Source: Halorubrum ezzemoulense DSM 17463 (GTDB taxonomy: Archaea; Halobacteriota; Halobacteria; Halobacteriales; Haloferacaceae). From it: a DNA stretch of 64,000 nt. Location: the NCBI RefSeq assembly GCF_002114285.1, contig NZ_NEDJ01000004.1, positions 1 to 64,000 of the forward strand, in the 5' to 3' direction. The notes beneath the pieces are model-generated. The model was given only the letters and a program-made list of their open reading frames with translations, did not search any database and was not told the origin of the DNA. Below, piece by piece: positions 16,449 through 24,808 of the stretch. Position 1 is the first letter of the stretch. Each line of letters begins with the position of its first letter. A program made the translations under genes and the position numbers.

Positions 16449-18668
16449 TTATTCTCCGTTCGCGTAGCGCCCGAACACGTCGCCCACGATCCGACCGGAC
16501 TCCTTGAGCCGTTCCGTGTACGCCGGTCGGTCCCACGTCGGCGGCTCGAACCGGAGGGAGCGCAGGCTCCCGTCAGGGACGCCCGGAACCGCGTGCGTCA
16601 GGTTCGTCTCGGCGTCGAGTTCGGCCGCGGTCCCGTCTGCGTCGACCGGGACGTAGGAGGCCGCGGCGACGTCGATCGCCTCGAACGTCTCGTAGTCGTC
16701 GAGTCCCTCGCTCCAGAAGTCGCCCAGCCGACGGCGGCGACTCGGGTCGGCGACGTTGAGCAGCTGCCAGGGGAGCCTGACCTCGATCGCGTCGTTCGAC
16801 GGCGAGACGTGGACGTCAGCGAGCGAGTCGTACCGGTCGGAGTCCGGGTTCCCGTTACCGTAGCGGAGCCGTCCGGTCTCCACCGACTCGAACGGAACGC
16901 GCTCGCCGGTCTTCGGAACCGTGTAGCCGCGATTGATCACCAGCCGCAGCGGCGAGAAGACGCCCGGGTCCGGCTCCCGGTAGCGGTCGAGGTCGAGCCC
17001 GGCCTCTGCGCCGTACTCGTACGCGAAGGCGTCGTAGCGGGGACGGACGGTCACTCGAGAGGCATCGGGACCGCCGAGGCGGACGACGAAGTCGGCCGGT
17101 GCCGCCGCACCGAGACCGTGCGGGAGCGCTCGCTCGCCCCGGTCGGTGAGCCCGATCGCGAGGAGGTAGTTGGTCGCGTCCCAGTCGACCCCGCCGCCGA
17201 GGGCGTCCGCTTCGATCCTGACAGAGAGGTACGCCGCGTCGCTCGTGACGCGGAGCCCGGTCAGTTCGCGGCTCGCGTCCGCGCCGTCGCCGAGCCGGAC
17301 GGGGTCGCGCTCGGGCGTCGCGGTGGCCGCGTCCGCCCACGCGTCGGCCGACCCGTCGAGCGGAACGGCGCCCGCGGGGTCGAACGCGAGCAGGCCGAAC
17401 CGCTGTTCGGGCGTCTGGACGTTCGACCAGAACGGCCGACGGTCGGAGTCGGAGAACGGGGCGAGGTTCCACGTCCGCTTGAACCACTCGTCGTGCCAGC
17501 TGAAGGCGATCCCGCCGAGCGTGCCGGCCTCACGGATGTCCTCGTACATGGCGGCGAGGATCTCTCCCTGCTCCGTCTCGGTGTGTCGGCCCTGATCGCG
17601 GCCGTGAACGTCGCGCTGGGCGATTCCGCGGGAGGCCGGGACGCCGAACTCGGCGACGAGCAGCGGGTGGTCGGTCGCGCCGACGAGGTCGTTCAGGTAG
17701 CCGGCGTAGCTGTTCGGCTCGCCGCGGTGGTCGACGTAGTTCGCGTACTCGGGCGTCTCGTTCAACAGCGGCGGGTAGTAGGGGTACACGTGGTACGCCG
17801 CGAACGTGCCGGCCTCGGACGCGTCGGTCGCCTGGATCGCGTCGGGGTCGACGGAAACGGAGTCCTCGTCGTGGAACGGCTCGTACGGGTGTTCGAGCGG
17901 GTCGGTCGTCACCCAGTTCGTGAACGCCGCCGGGCGCTGCGCGCCGTACTCGTCCGCCTCGTACGCGACGGCGGCGTCGAGGCGGGCCGCGAGCCACGCC
18001 TCGAAGGGGCTCGCCGCTGGCGCGGCGAAGAACTCGCCGTCGTAGCCGGTCGCCTCGCCGAGCCGGTCGGTCTCCCGAACGACCGCCGGCGGCCACTCGA
18101 TGCCGACGACGTAGCCGAGGACGGCGTTGCTCACGTCGGCGTCGTACGTGCCGCTGGCGTACCCGGGCTCCGGGTCGATCGTCGTCGCGCCGTGGACGGC
18201 GTCGACCACCTGCCGCATTGAGCGGTCGAACGAGGGCGACAGCGCGGTCGCGTCGCCCGCCTCCCGGAGGGTCTCCTCCCCGATCCAGTTGCCGTGGATG
18301 ACGTAGATCGGGTCCGCGTGCGACCGGTTGTACGCCGCGAGCGCCCGGTAGAACGCGGGCGGGTGGACGGTGTACACCCTGACGACGTTGACGTTCAGCT
18401 CGCCCATCAGCCCCAGCCACCGGTCGTACTCGGCGCGAGTGATCGCCGCCTCGCCGGGGAACCGGCCGGGCTTGGCCATCCCGAGGTTCACGCCGCGGAC
18501 CGACAGAGAGTCGAACGCCCCGCCGTCGACCGCGACCTCGAACCCGTCGTCGCCGACGCGGAACCGGCGCGGCGGGCCCTCGCTCAAGCCGAGACCGCGG
18601 AAGCCGCAGCCGGCGGTCCCGACCGCACCGGCGACCCCGACGCGACCGAGGAATCGGCGTCTGCGCAT
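16449..18668 (-). CDS. Secreted TIM-barrel glycoside hydrolase-like lipoprotein
   Basis: A 739-residue exported protein. The N-terminus MRRRRFLGRVGVAGAVGTAGC is a twin-arginine lipoprotein signal with Cys 21. The first ~400 residues resemble a (beta/alpha)8 glycosidase: VRGVNLGMAKPGRFPGE, VNVVRVYTVHPPAFYRAL, then YVVGIEWPP and LVAEFGVPASRG, where Glu residues sit after strands as in retaining glycosidases. IAFSWHDEWFKRTWN follows. The C-terminal ~300 residues are beta-rich and may be a carbohydrate-binding or DOMON-like part. The polysaccharide-related genes on both sides suggest it acts on an exported glycan. It is divergent from the histidine kinase gene at 18778. Confidence 0.75.
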   Translation of the reverse strand: MRRRRFLGRVGVAGAVGTAGCGFRGLGLSEGPPRRFRVGDDGFEVAVDGGAFDSLSVRGVNLGMAKPGRFPGEAAITRAEYDRWLGLMGELNVNVVRVYTVHPPAFYRALAAYNRSHADPIYVIHGNWIGEETLREAGDATALSPSFDRSMRQVVDAVHGATTIDPEPGYASGTYDADVSNAVLGYVVGIEWPPAVVRETDRLGEATGYDGEFFAAPAASPFEAWLAARLDAAVAYEADEYGAQRPAAFTNWVTTDPLEHPYEPFHDEDSVSVDPDAIQATDASEAGTFAAYHVYPYYPPLLNETPEYANYVDHRGEPNSYAGYLNDLVGATDHPLLVAEFGVPASRGIAQRDVHGRDQGRHTETEQGEILAAMYEDIREAGTLGGIAFSWHDEWFKRTWNLAPFSDSDRRPFWSNVQTPEQRFGLLAFDPAGAVPLDGSADAWADAATATPERDPVRLGDGADASRELTGLRVTSDAAYLSVRIEADALGGGVDWDATNYLLAIGLTDRGERALPHGLGAAAPADFVVRLGGPDASRVTVRPRYDAFAYEYGAEAGLDLDRYREPDPGVFSPLRLVINRGYTVPKTGERVPFESVETGRLRYGNGNPDSDRYDSLADVHVSPSNDAIEVRLPWQLLNVADPSRRRRLGDFWSEGLDDYETFEAIDVAAASYVPVDADGTAAELDAETNLTHAVPGVPDGSLRSLRFEPPTWDRPAYTERLKESGRIVGDVFGRYANGE

Positions 18669-18777
18669 GAGGGCACGTGTCGGCGGACCGGAATAAGGCT
18701 GTCTTCGGCCCGGTCCGAGATGCGGTTTTATGCCGGACCCGCGACAAACCGGATCCTAGCCAGCGACCCGCTTCACC

Positions 18778-19941
18778 ATGGTATCTGACACGTCTCGTTC
18801 CGAACCGTTCAAGAGCCTGCTACAGCTGACCGCGACCGACCAGTCGACCGAGGAGCGCCTCCTGAAGGCGATAGACGTCGGCCGGGAGTACCTCGGCGTC
18901 GACAACGGCGTGCTCTCGTACACCGGCGAGGGGCGCTACGAGGTGGTCGAGACGAACATCCAGACCGGCCCCTACACCCAGGGGGGCGTCGTCGACCTCG
19001 ACGGGACGTGGTGTCGCCACGTCGTCGAAAGCGGCGAGGCGATGGGCTTCGCGGACGCGAGCGAAACCGAGTACCGCGACGACCGCGCGCTGGAGACGAC
19101 CGGGCTCCACTGCTACGTCGGCGCCGAGGTGACCGTCGACGGAGAGACGTACGGAACGCTCTGCTTCTCCGACGACGTTCCGCGAGACGACCCGATCACA
19201 GACGCCGAGCGCGACTTCGTCTCGGTGCTCGCGCGGTGGGTGAGCACCGAGCTCGAACGGCGGAAACACTACGCGGAGCTGCGCGAACAGAACGAGCGCC
19301 TCGACGAGTTCACCGGGATCGTCGCGCACGACCTCCGGAACCCGCTGTCGGGGGCCATCGGCTTCGTCGAACTCGCGCAGGAGCGCGTCAGCGGGCAGAC
19401 GGCCGAGTTCCTCGACCGCGTCCGGGGGGCGCTCGACCGGATGGAGTCGATGATCGCGGAGTGCCTGATCCTCGCGAAGGAGGGCGCCGACGTGGGCGAG
19501 CGGAGTTCGGTCGCGCTCGAACCCCTCGTCAGAGAGGCGTGGGACACGGTCCAGACGCGCGACGCGACGCTGACGGTGGACGTGGCCTCCGAGACGGCTA
19601 TCGTCGCCGACGAGATGCGCCTCCGACGGCTCTTCGAGAACCTCTTCCGCAACAGCGTGGAACACGGCGGGCCGGGCGTCTCGGTGACCGTGACCGGCGA
19701 CGCGGACGGCTTCGTGATCGCGGACGACGGGCCCGGGCTCCCGCCGGCGGTCGAGGCGGCGCTCACCGCGGCCGACGCGGAGAATGTCAAGTCGTTCGGG
19801 CTCGGGCTGTTGGTCGTCCAGCGCGTGGTGACGGGCCACGGCTGGGACCTCGCCGTCGACAGCGACGACGACGGGACGCGGTTCGCCGTGAGCGACGTCA
19901 ACGCCGCGGAGCCGGTCCACAAGGCGCTGCGCTCGGACTAA
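18778..19941 (+). CDS. GAF-domain sensor histidine kinase
   Basis: A 387-residue soluble kinase. Residues ~20-160 form a GAF domain (RYEVVETNIQTGPYTQGGVV, then CYVGAEVTVDGETYGTLCF). A short coiled coil leads to the dimerisation domain with phospho-acceptor His184 in TGIVAHDLRNPLSGAIGFVE. The ATPase domain has the N box NLFRNSVEHGG, the G1 box DDGPGLP and the G2 box GLGLLVVQRVV. There are no membrane segments, so it senses a cytoplasmic signal. It ends 3 bases inside the convergent glycosyltransferase gene. A stand-alone response regulator at 23158-23538 heads that operon and is a plausible partner, although pairing is inferred only from proximity. Confidence 0.88.
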   Translation: MVSDTSRSEPFKSLLQLTATDQSTEERLLKAIDVGREYLGVDNGVLSYTGEGRYEVVETNIQTGPYTQGGVVDLDGTWCRHVVESGEAMGFADASETEYRDDRALETTGLHCYVGAEVTVDGETYGTLCFSDDVPRDDPITDAERDFVSVLARWVSTELERRKHYAELREQNERLDEFTGIVAHDLRNPLSGAIGFVELAQERVSGQTAEFLDRVRGALDRMESMIAECLILAKEGADVGERSSVALEPLVREAWDTVQTRDATLTVDVASETAIVADEMRLRRLFENLFRNSVEHGGPGVSVTVTGDADGFVIADDGPGLPPAVEAALTAADAENVKSFGLGLLVVQRVVTGHGWDLAVDSDDDGTRFAVSDVNAAEPVHKALRSD

Positions 19942-21917
19942 CTGCCCCCGTCGAGGACCCAGACGAACCCCTCGTCGCCGGCGCCGTCCAGGGGGTCGCG
20001 AGTCCAGACGAATCCGCCGTCAGCGGGGCCGAGCGACGGGTCGGTGACCCAGACGAACCCGCCGTCACCGACCCCTTCCGAGAAGTCGGTCGTCGCCGCG
20101 GGCCGCGCGGATCCGTCGTCGTCGAGCGCGATGACGAACCCCCCGTCGCCGGCGCCGAGCGACGGGTCGGTGACCCAGACGAATCCCCCGTCGCCGACCC
20201 CCTCCGAGAAGTCGGTCGTCCAGACGAATCCCCCGTCGCCGGCGCCGGCGGTCAGCTCCCCGCTCGGGACGAACCGGCCGGTGCTCTCGTCGGCCGCGAC
20301 CCCGGCGAGCCAGCGGAACCCGTCCGTGTCCGACGCGTCGACGAGCCGGTCGACCCAGACGAATCCGCCGTCGTCCGCCGCCGCCGCGGCGGCACCCGTT
20401 TCGGACGCCGAATCGTCCGGTCCGGCCTCTGAGTCCGTCGCCGCGGCCGTTGCGACACCTGGCCCGGCGGCGCCCGCCGCCTCGGCGCTGTCGGTCCCCG
20501 CATCGCCGAAGCCCCGCCGCTCCATGGCGCCCCACGACTGGTCGCCGCGGAGGTACTCGATCAGGCCGTGCCAGGCGACGATCGTCTTCCACTGGCGGTA
20601 GCCGAAGTTCTCTAACACGCCGTACCAGAGCAGTCGGAGGACTTCCCACGGGGACTCGTAGCGGTTGTAGCTCCACACCTCGCTGAACACGCCGAACCAG
20701 GAGAGGAACACGCCGGCGCCGACCGTGAGCAGCAGGAAGAGGAGGAAGAACTCGACGTTGAGGATGCCGAGGTACCACCCCAGCGGAAGCAACACGTAGC
20801 CGAACCCCTCGATGAGCGGGCCGAGCGCCTCGGCGGCGGTGAAGAACGGTAACACGACCGTGCCGACGCGACCGTACGCCCGACGGAAGAACATCCGCCG
20901 GCTCGCGACAACGGTCTCCATCATGCCGCGGTACCAGCGCCGCCGCTGGCGCCCCAGCGTCCGGAGCGTCTCCGGGACTTCGGTCCACGCGACGGGCTCC
21001 GGGACGAACTCGATCCGGTAGTCGACGTCGTTGTCCGAGAGGTGTTCGTGGAGGCGGACCACCACGTCGAAGTCCTCCGTGATCGTGTCGTGGCGGTAGC
21101 CGCCGATCTCGCGGACGCGGTCGGTCCGAAACACGCCGAACGCGCCGGAGATGAGGATCAGCCCCTTCAGCCGGGCGAGCCCGAGCCGCCCCGAGTAGAA
21201 CGCCCGCAGGTACTCCATCACCTGAACGCCCGCGAGCCCGGTCTTCGGGAGGTTCACCTCCTTGACCTGTCCGTCCTGAACGACGCACTCGTTCGCCACG
21301 CGGATCGTGCCCCCGCTGGCGACCGTCCGCGAGGGCTCCTCGAGGAACGGCGCGACGACGTCTAACAACGCGTCGCGGTCGATCACGGTGTCCGCGTCGA
21401 CCGCGCAGAACAGCTCTTGGTCGGTGAGCCAGACGCCGGCGTTGAGCGCGTCGCTCTTCCCGCCGTTCTCCTTGTCGACCACGAGGAGGTCCTCGTGGGT
21501 CGCGGAGCGGTACACGCCCCGGATCGGCTCCGAGGGCACGTCGTACGGCACCTCGGCGTCGACCGGGCGGAGCCCGAACGCCTCTTCGAGCCGTTCGAGC
21601 GTGGCGTCCGAGGAGCCGTCGTTGACCACGACGATCTCCTGGTCGGGGTAGTTGAGCGCGAGCATCGAGCGCACGCTCTCGACGATGCTCGCCGCCTCGT
21701 TGTACGCCGGCACGACCATCGCGACGCCGGGGTAGAACGGGCTGTCGAACGCGCGGAACGACGGGGTCCACTCCGACTCGCGGACGCTGTCCCGGAGCTG
21801 TACCAGCGCGAGCACGTGGATCAGCAGGTAGCCGACGTTGATCAGCAGGTAGTACGTGACGATGAACACGCCGGACCCGACGACGAGCGTCGTCCCGAGG
21901 GCTTCGAGCGTCGTCAT
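19938..21917 (-). CDS. Membrane glycosyltransferase family 2 with C-terminal GGFVW repeat tail
   Basis: A 659-residue processive-type glycosyltransferase. A first helix (FIVTYYLLINVGYLLIHVLA) precedes the catalytic GT2 domain: MVVPAYNEAASI, VVNDGSSDATLE, CAVDADTVID, TITEDFDVVVRLHEHL and the Q/RxxRW motif GRQRRRWYRGMM. Two or three membrane segments follow around residues 385-460. The remaining ~170 residues hold an Ala/Asp-rich linker and then about seven strong and two weak copies of DGGFVW with spacing 12-25. The start ATG 21917 overlaps the TGA of the HEAT gene, so it is translationally coupled. It likely polymerises an exopolysaccharide across the membrane. The repeat tail is unusual for this family. 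Confidence 0.85.
   Translation of the reverse strand: MTTLEALGTTLVVGSGVFIVTYYLLINVGYLLIHVLALVQLRDSVRESEWTPSFRAFDSPFYPGVAMVVPAYNEAASIVESVRSMLALNYPDQEIVVVNDGSSDATLERLEEAFGLRPVDAEVPYDVPSEPIRGVYRSATHEDLLVVDKENGGKSDALNAGVWLTDQELFCAVDADTVIDRDALLDVVAPFLEEPSRTVASGGTIRVANECVVQDGQVKEVNLPKTGLAGVQVMEYLRAFYSGRLGLARLKGLILISGAFGVFRTDRVREIGGYRHDTITEDFDVVVRLHEHLSDNDVDYRIEFVPEPVAWTEVPETLRTLGRQRRRWYRGMMETVVASRRMFFRRAYGRVGTVVLPFFTAAEALGPLIEGFGYVLLPLGWYLGILNVEFFLLFLLLTVGAGVFLSWFGVFSEVWSYNRYESPWEVLRLLWYGVLENFGYRQWKTIVAWHGLIEYLRGDQSWGAMERRGFGDAGTDSAEAAGAAGPGVATAAATDSEAGPDDSASETGAAAAAADDGGFVWVDRLVDASDTDGFRWLAGVAADESTGRFVPSGELTAGAGDGGFVWTTDFSEGVGDGGFVWVTDPSLGAGDGGFVIALDDDGSARPAATTDFSEGVGDGGFVWVTDPSLGPADGGFVWTRDPLDGAGDEGFVWVLDGGS
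19960..20390. repeat. Degenerate direct repeats encoding the GGFVW tail
   Basis: The DNA encoding the glycosyltransferase tail is a family of diverged direct repeats. The longest near-identical pair starts at 20031 and 20157 (both GAGCGACGGGTCGGTGACCC), an offset of 126 bases or 42 codons, and the match continues for over 60 bases with only a few third-position differences. This suggests recent tandem duplication within the coding sequence and potential for copy-number change. Confidence 0.75.
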
Positions 21918-23155
21918 CCGCGCACCTCGTCGTGGAGCCGGTCGCGGTCGCGGGAGATGTCTCGCGCGAGCCGATCGAAGCGGGCGTGCTCGACCGCCCA
22001 CGCCCACGCGACGTCGAATGCGGCGGTCTCGTCGACGGAGCGACCGTTGGCGGACGCGGTTCGGTCCGCCCCGAGGTCGGCGCGCGGCGGGTCGTTCGGG
22101 TCCACCGCTTCCGCCGAGGTCCGCTGTGAGACCAGCGTCTCGGCCGCGGTGACCCGCGCCCGCGCGTCGGGGTCCGCGGTCCCGGCGGCCTCGATCGCCG
22201 CGATCGCCTCCGCGTCCCCCCACGTCCCGAGCGCTCGGTACGCGCTCGCGCGGACCGGCGGGGTCGGGTCGGCGGCGATCGCGGCGAGGTCGACGGTGTC
22301 CCTGACCGCCCGGTTCCACCCGTACGCGCCCAGCGCCCGCCACGCTGCCGACCGGACGCTCGGGTCGGGGCTCGACAGCGACCCGACGACCCACGAGAGA
22401 TCGGCATCCCCGACCACGGTGGTGAGGTGGCGGACGACGAGCAGCGCCTGCCGCTGGAGCGCCGGCGGCCACCTCGCGAAGTCGGCGGCCGCCCGCTCGA
22501 AGAACGGGCTCGGGTCGCGCTCGGCGACGCGGTACAGCGTGTCGACGCCGAACACCGAGAACGACTCCGGCTCGTCGCGGAGGAGCAGGTCGACGCCGGT
22601 CGTCGCGCAGTCGTCCGTCTCGGCCGCGTACAGTATCCGAGCGGCCGCGGCGCGCTCCCGCGGCGTCTCGGTACAGTGCGTTCTGAGCAGGTCGCGGTCG
22701 GGCGCGTCGCGGAGCAGGGCGAGCCAGACGAGCGCGTGGGTGCGGTCCCAGTAGCCGCCGTTCGCGATCTCGCGGCGGGCCCGCTCGTGGACGCCCAGTG
22801 CTCGCCCGAGTCCGGCCAGCGCGTCGGCGTCGCGACCGTCGAGCTCGCGGAGGTACACGTCGAGCAGCGACTCCAGTTCGTCCCGCTCCGCCGCCGAGAG
22901 GCCGGCGACCCACTCGTCCCACGCCGGGTCGTCGCGGCCGTAGAGCCGGTCGAGGAGCTCCGACCGCAGCGCGGCGCGCATCGGGACGCGACGTCGACGT
23001 CGCCGGGCCGCGAGAAGCGAGTACCCGAGCGTGAGGACGGCGGCCGCGAACAGCAGCGAGCCGAGCACGACGACGGCGAGCGAGAGCGTCCCCGACTGAG
23101 GACCCGCGAGCGGACCGTACACGGACGTCGCCGTGGTCGGGGCCGCGAGCGGCAC
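21914..23155 (-). CDS. Membrane-anchored HEAT-repeat protein
   Basis: A 413-residue protein that appears to start at GTG 23155, two bases after the response regulator stop. One N-terminal membrane helix (LSLAVVVLGSLLFAAAVLTL) and a basic stop (AARRRRRR) give a cytoplasmic body. That body is a helical repeat domain: RALGVHERARREIAN, SPDPSVRSAAWRALGAYGW and DPTPPVRASAYRALGTWGD are clear HEAT-type units. Such scaffolds bind partner proteins. It sits between a response regulator and a glycosyltransferase, overlapping the latter's start. It may therefore pass the phosphorylation state of the regulator to the synthase; this is inferred from gene order only. Confidence 0.78.
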   Translation of the reverse strand: MPLAAPTTATSVYGPLAGPQSGTLSLAVVVLGSLLFAAAVLTLGYSLLAARRRRRRVPMRAALRSELLDRLYGRDDPAWDEWVAGLSAAERDELESLLDVYLRELDGRDADALAGLGRALGVHERARREIANGGYWDRTHALVWLALLRDAPDRDLLRTHCTETPRERAAAARILYAAETDDCATTGVDLLLRDEPESFSVFGVDTLYRVAERDPSPFFERAAADFARWPPALQRQALLVVRHLTTVVGDADLSWVVGSLSSPDPSVRSAAWRALGAYGWNRAVRDTVDLAAIAADPTPPVRASAYRALGTWGDAEAIAAIEAAGTADPDARARVTAAETLVSQRTSAEAVDPNDPPRADLGADRTASANGRSVDETAAFDVAWAWAVEHARFDRLARDISRDRDRLHDEVRG

Positions 23156-23157
23156 GG

Positions 23158-23538
23158 TTACGCCTCGACCAGTCGGTCTATCCGGGCCAGCAGTTCGTTC
23201 GGGCTGAACGGCTTCGTGGGGTACTCGTCGGCGCCGGAGTCGAGCCCCTTCAACACGTCGGCCTCTTGGCCGCGCGAGGTGAGCATCACGACGGGGACCT
23301 CGGGGTCGACCGCGAGCTCGCCGCGCCGGATCGTCCGCAGCAGCTGAGTACCCTTCATCCGCGGCATCATCACGTCGAGGACGACCACGTCGGGGGCGGC
23401 GTCGGCCTCGTCTAACGCCTGCCGGCACTCCTCGCCGTCGAGACACACCGTTAGGTCGTACCCCGCGTTCGACAGTTTGTACTGGAGGATCGACCGGATC
23501 GTCTCGTCGTCGTCCGCGATGACGGCCGATTTAGCCAC
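23158..23538 (-). CDS. Stand-alone response regulator receiver protein
   Basis: A 126-residue CheY-like protein made only of a receiver domain. The acidic pair IADDDE is near residues 7-12, the phospho-acceptor Asp55 lies in VVVLDVMMPRMKG, the conserved Thr in VVMLTSRG and the Lys in PTKPFSP. No output domain is attached, so it must act by protein contact, plausibly on the HEAT protein encoded two bases downstream. The ATG at 23538 faces the divergent nucleotidyltransferase gene. The GAF histidine kinase at 18778 is the nearest candidate kinase. Confidence 0.9.
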   Translation of the reverse strand: MAKSAVIADDDETIRSILQYKLSNAGYDLTVCLDGEECRQALDEADAAPDVVVLDVMMPRMKGTQLLRTIRRGELAVDPEVPVVMLTSRGQEADVLKGLDSGADEYPTKPFSPNELLARIDRLVEA

Positions 23539-23600
23539 GTCAGAAATATGTTCGGTTGGCCACTTTACTTTTCGGCACCGACGCTCGGTCCCACGAACGA

Positions 23601-23608
23601 TTTAAATC
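23601..23608 (+). promoter_or_regulatory. TATA box for leaderless sugar nucleotidyltransferase gene
   Basis: TTTAAATC lies about 23-30 bases before the ATG at 23631 in otherwise GC-rich DNA. This is the spacing expected of an archaeal TATA box for a leaderless transcript, and it supports the chosen start. Confidence 0.6.
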
Positions 23609-23630
23609 GCGGCGGACGGACCGTTCCCGT

Positions 23631-24806
23631 ATGGGAAGCGAATCCGTGACCGCGGTGATCCTCGCCGCGGGCGAGGGACGGCGCCTGACGCCGCTGACGA
23701 ACCGGCGGCCGAAGCCGATGGTGCCGGTGGCGAACCGGCCCCTGCTCGAACACGTGGTCGAGGCGATCACGGCGACGGCGATCGACCGGATCGTCCTCGT
23801 CGTCGGCTACGAGCAGGAGCGCATCCGGAACCACTTCGGCGACGGCGACGACTGGGGGGTGACGATCGAGTACGTCGAGCAGTCGACCCAGCTGGGAACC
23901 GGCCACGCCGTGTTACAGGCCGAGCCGGTCGTCGACGGCCCGTTCGTCGTGCTCAACGGCGATCGGATCGTCGACCCCGCCGTCGTCTCGCAGGTCCGCG
24001 ACCGGGCGATCGACGACGACCTCCCCGCGATGGCCGTCACGACCGCCGCGAACCCGCGCCAGTACGGCGTGGTGACGCTCGACGGCGACCGCGTGACTGA
24101 CATCGACGAGAAGCCGGAGGGGGCCGTCGAGACGAACCAGATCAACGCCGGCGTCTACGCCTTCTCCCCGGCCGTCTTCGACGCGATCCGCGAGACGCAC
24201 GTGGCCGGCGAGCTGGCGATCACGGCGACGCTCGACGACCTCGCCGCGACCGAAACGCTGTCCGCCGTCCGGTACGACGGCCGCTGGCTCGACGTGTCGA
24301 ACCTGTGGGACCTTCTGACCGTGAACGCGGCACTGATCGGCGATTTCGGGGCGTCGGACGCCGACGGTCCCACCTTCGGCGACTCGGTGACCGTCGCCGA
24401 CGACGCCGCGCTCGCGGGTAACGTCCGCGTGGGCCCGAACGTGACGATCGGCGGCAGCACCGCGGTCGGCAGTAACGCGACCGTCGAGGCGGGCGCGGTC
24501 GTGGAGAACGCCGTGATCTTCCCCGACGCCGTGATCGGCGCCGGGGCGGTGGTCAGGGACGCGATCGTCGCCGGCAACGCCCGGATCGGTCCGAACGCGA
24601 CGGTCGCCGGCGGCCCGGCGACGGTCGTCGTGGGCGACACCGTCCACCGCGGCGTTGAGCTCGGCGGCGTGGTCGGCGACAACGCCACCGTCGGGAGCGG
24701 CGCGACGCTCGCCGACGGCGCGGTCGTCGGCGACGACGTCACCGCCGACGCGGGGGTCGTGATCGACGGGCGGATCGAGTCGGGCGCGGTCGTTCGGAGG
24801 GGATAA
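23631..24806 (+). CDS. Sugar-1-phosphate nucleotidyltransferase with beta-helix C-terminus
   Basis: A 391-residue paralogue of the enzyme at 15166. The nucleotidyltransferase half has VILAAGEGRRLTPLTNRRPK, GTGHAVLQAE, LNGDRIVD and WLDVSNLWDLL. The C-terminal ~140 residues are hexapeptide beta helix (VGPNVTIGGSTAVGSNATVE). The acetyltransferase signature seen in the 15166 protein (NFGAGTNVANLRHDG) is missing and the helix looks simpler, so it may only transfer the nucleotide. It probably supplies UDP- or dTDP-activated sugar. It ends 2 bases before glmS, pointing to amino-sugar supply. The start MGSESVTAVILAAG agrees with the TATA box at 23601. Confidence 0.85.
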   Translation: MGSESVTAVILAAGEGRRLTPLTNRRPKPMVPVANRPLLEHVVEAITATAIDRIVLVVGYEQERIRNHFGDGDDWGVTIEYVEQSTQLGTGHAVLQAEPVVDGPFVVLNGDRIVDPAVVSQVRDRAIDDDLPAMAVTTAANPRQYGVVTLDGDRVTDIDEKPEGAVETNQINAGVYAFSPAVFDAIRETHVAGELAITATLDDLAATETLSAVRYDGRWLDVSNLWDLLTVNAALIGDFGASDADGPTFGDSVTVADDAALAGNVRVGPNVTIGGSTAVGSNATVEAGAVVENAVIFPDAVIGAGAVVRDAIVAGNARIGPNATVAGGPATVVVGDTVHRGVELGGVVGDNATVGSGATLADGAVVGDDVTADAGVVIDGRIESGAVVRRG

Positions 24807-24808
24807 CG

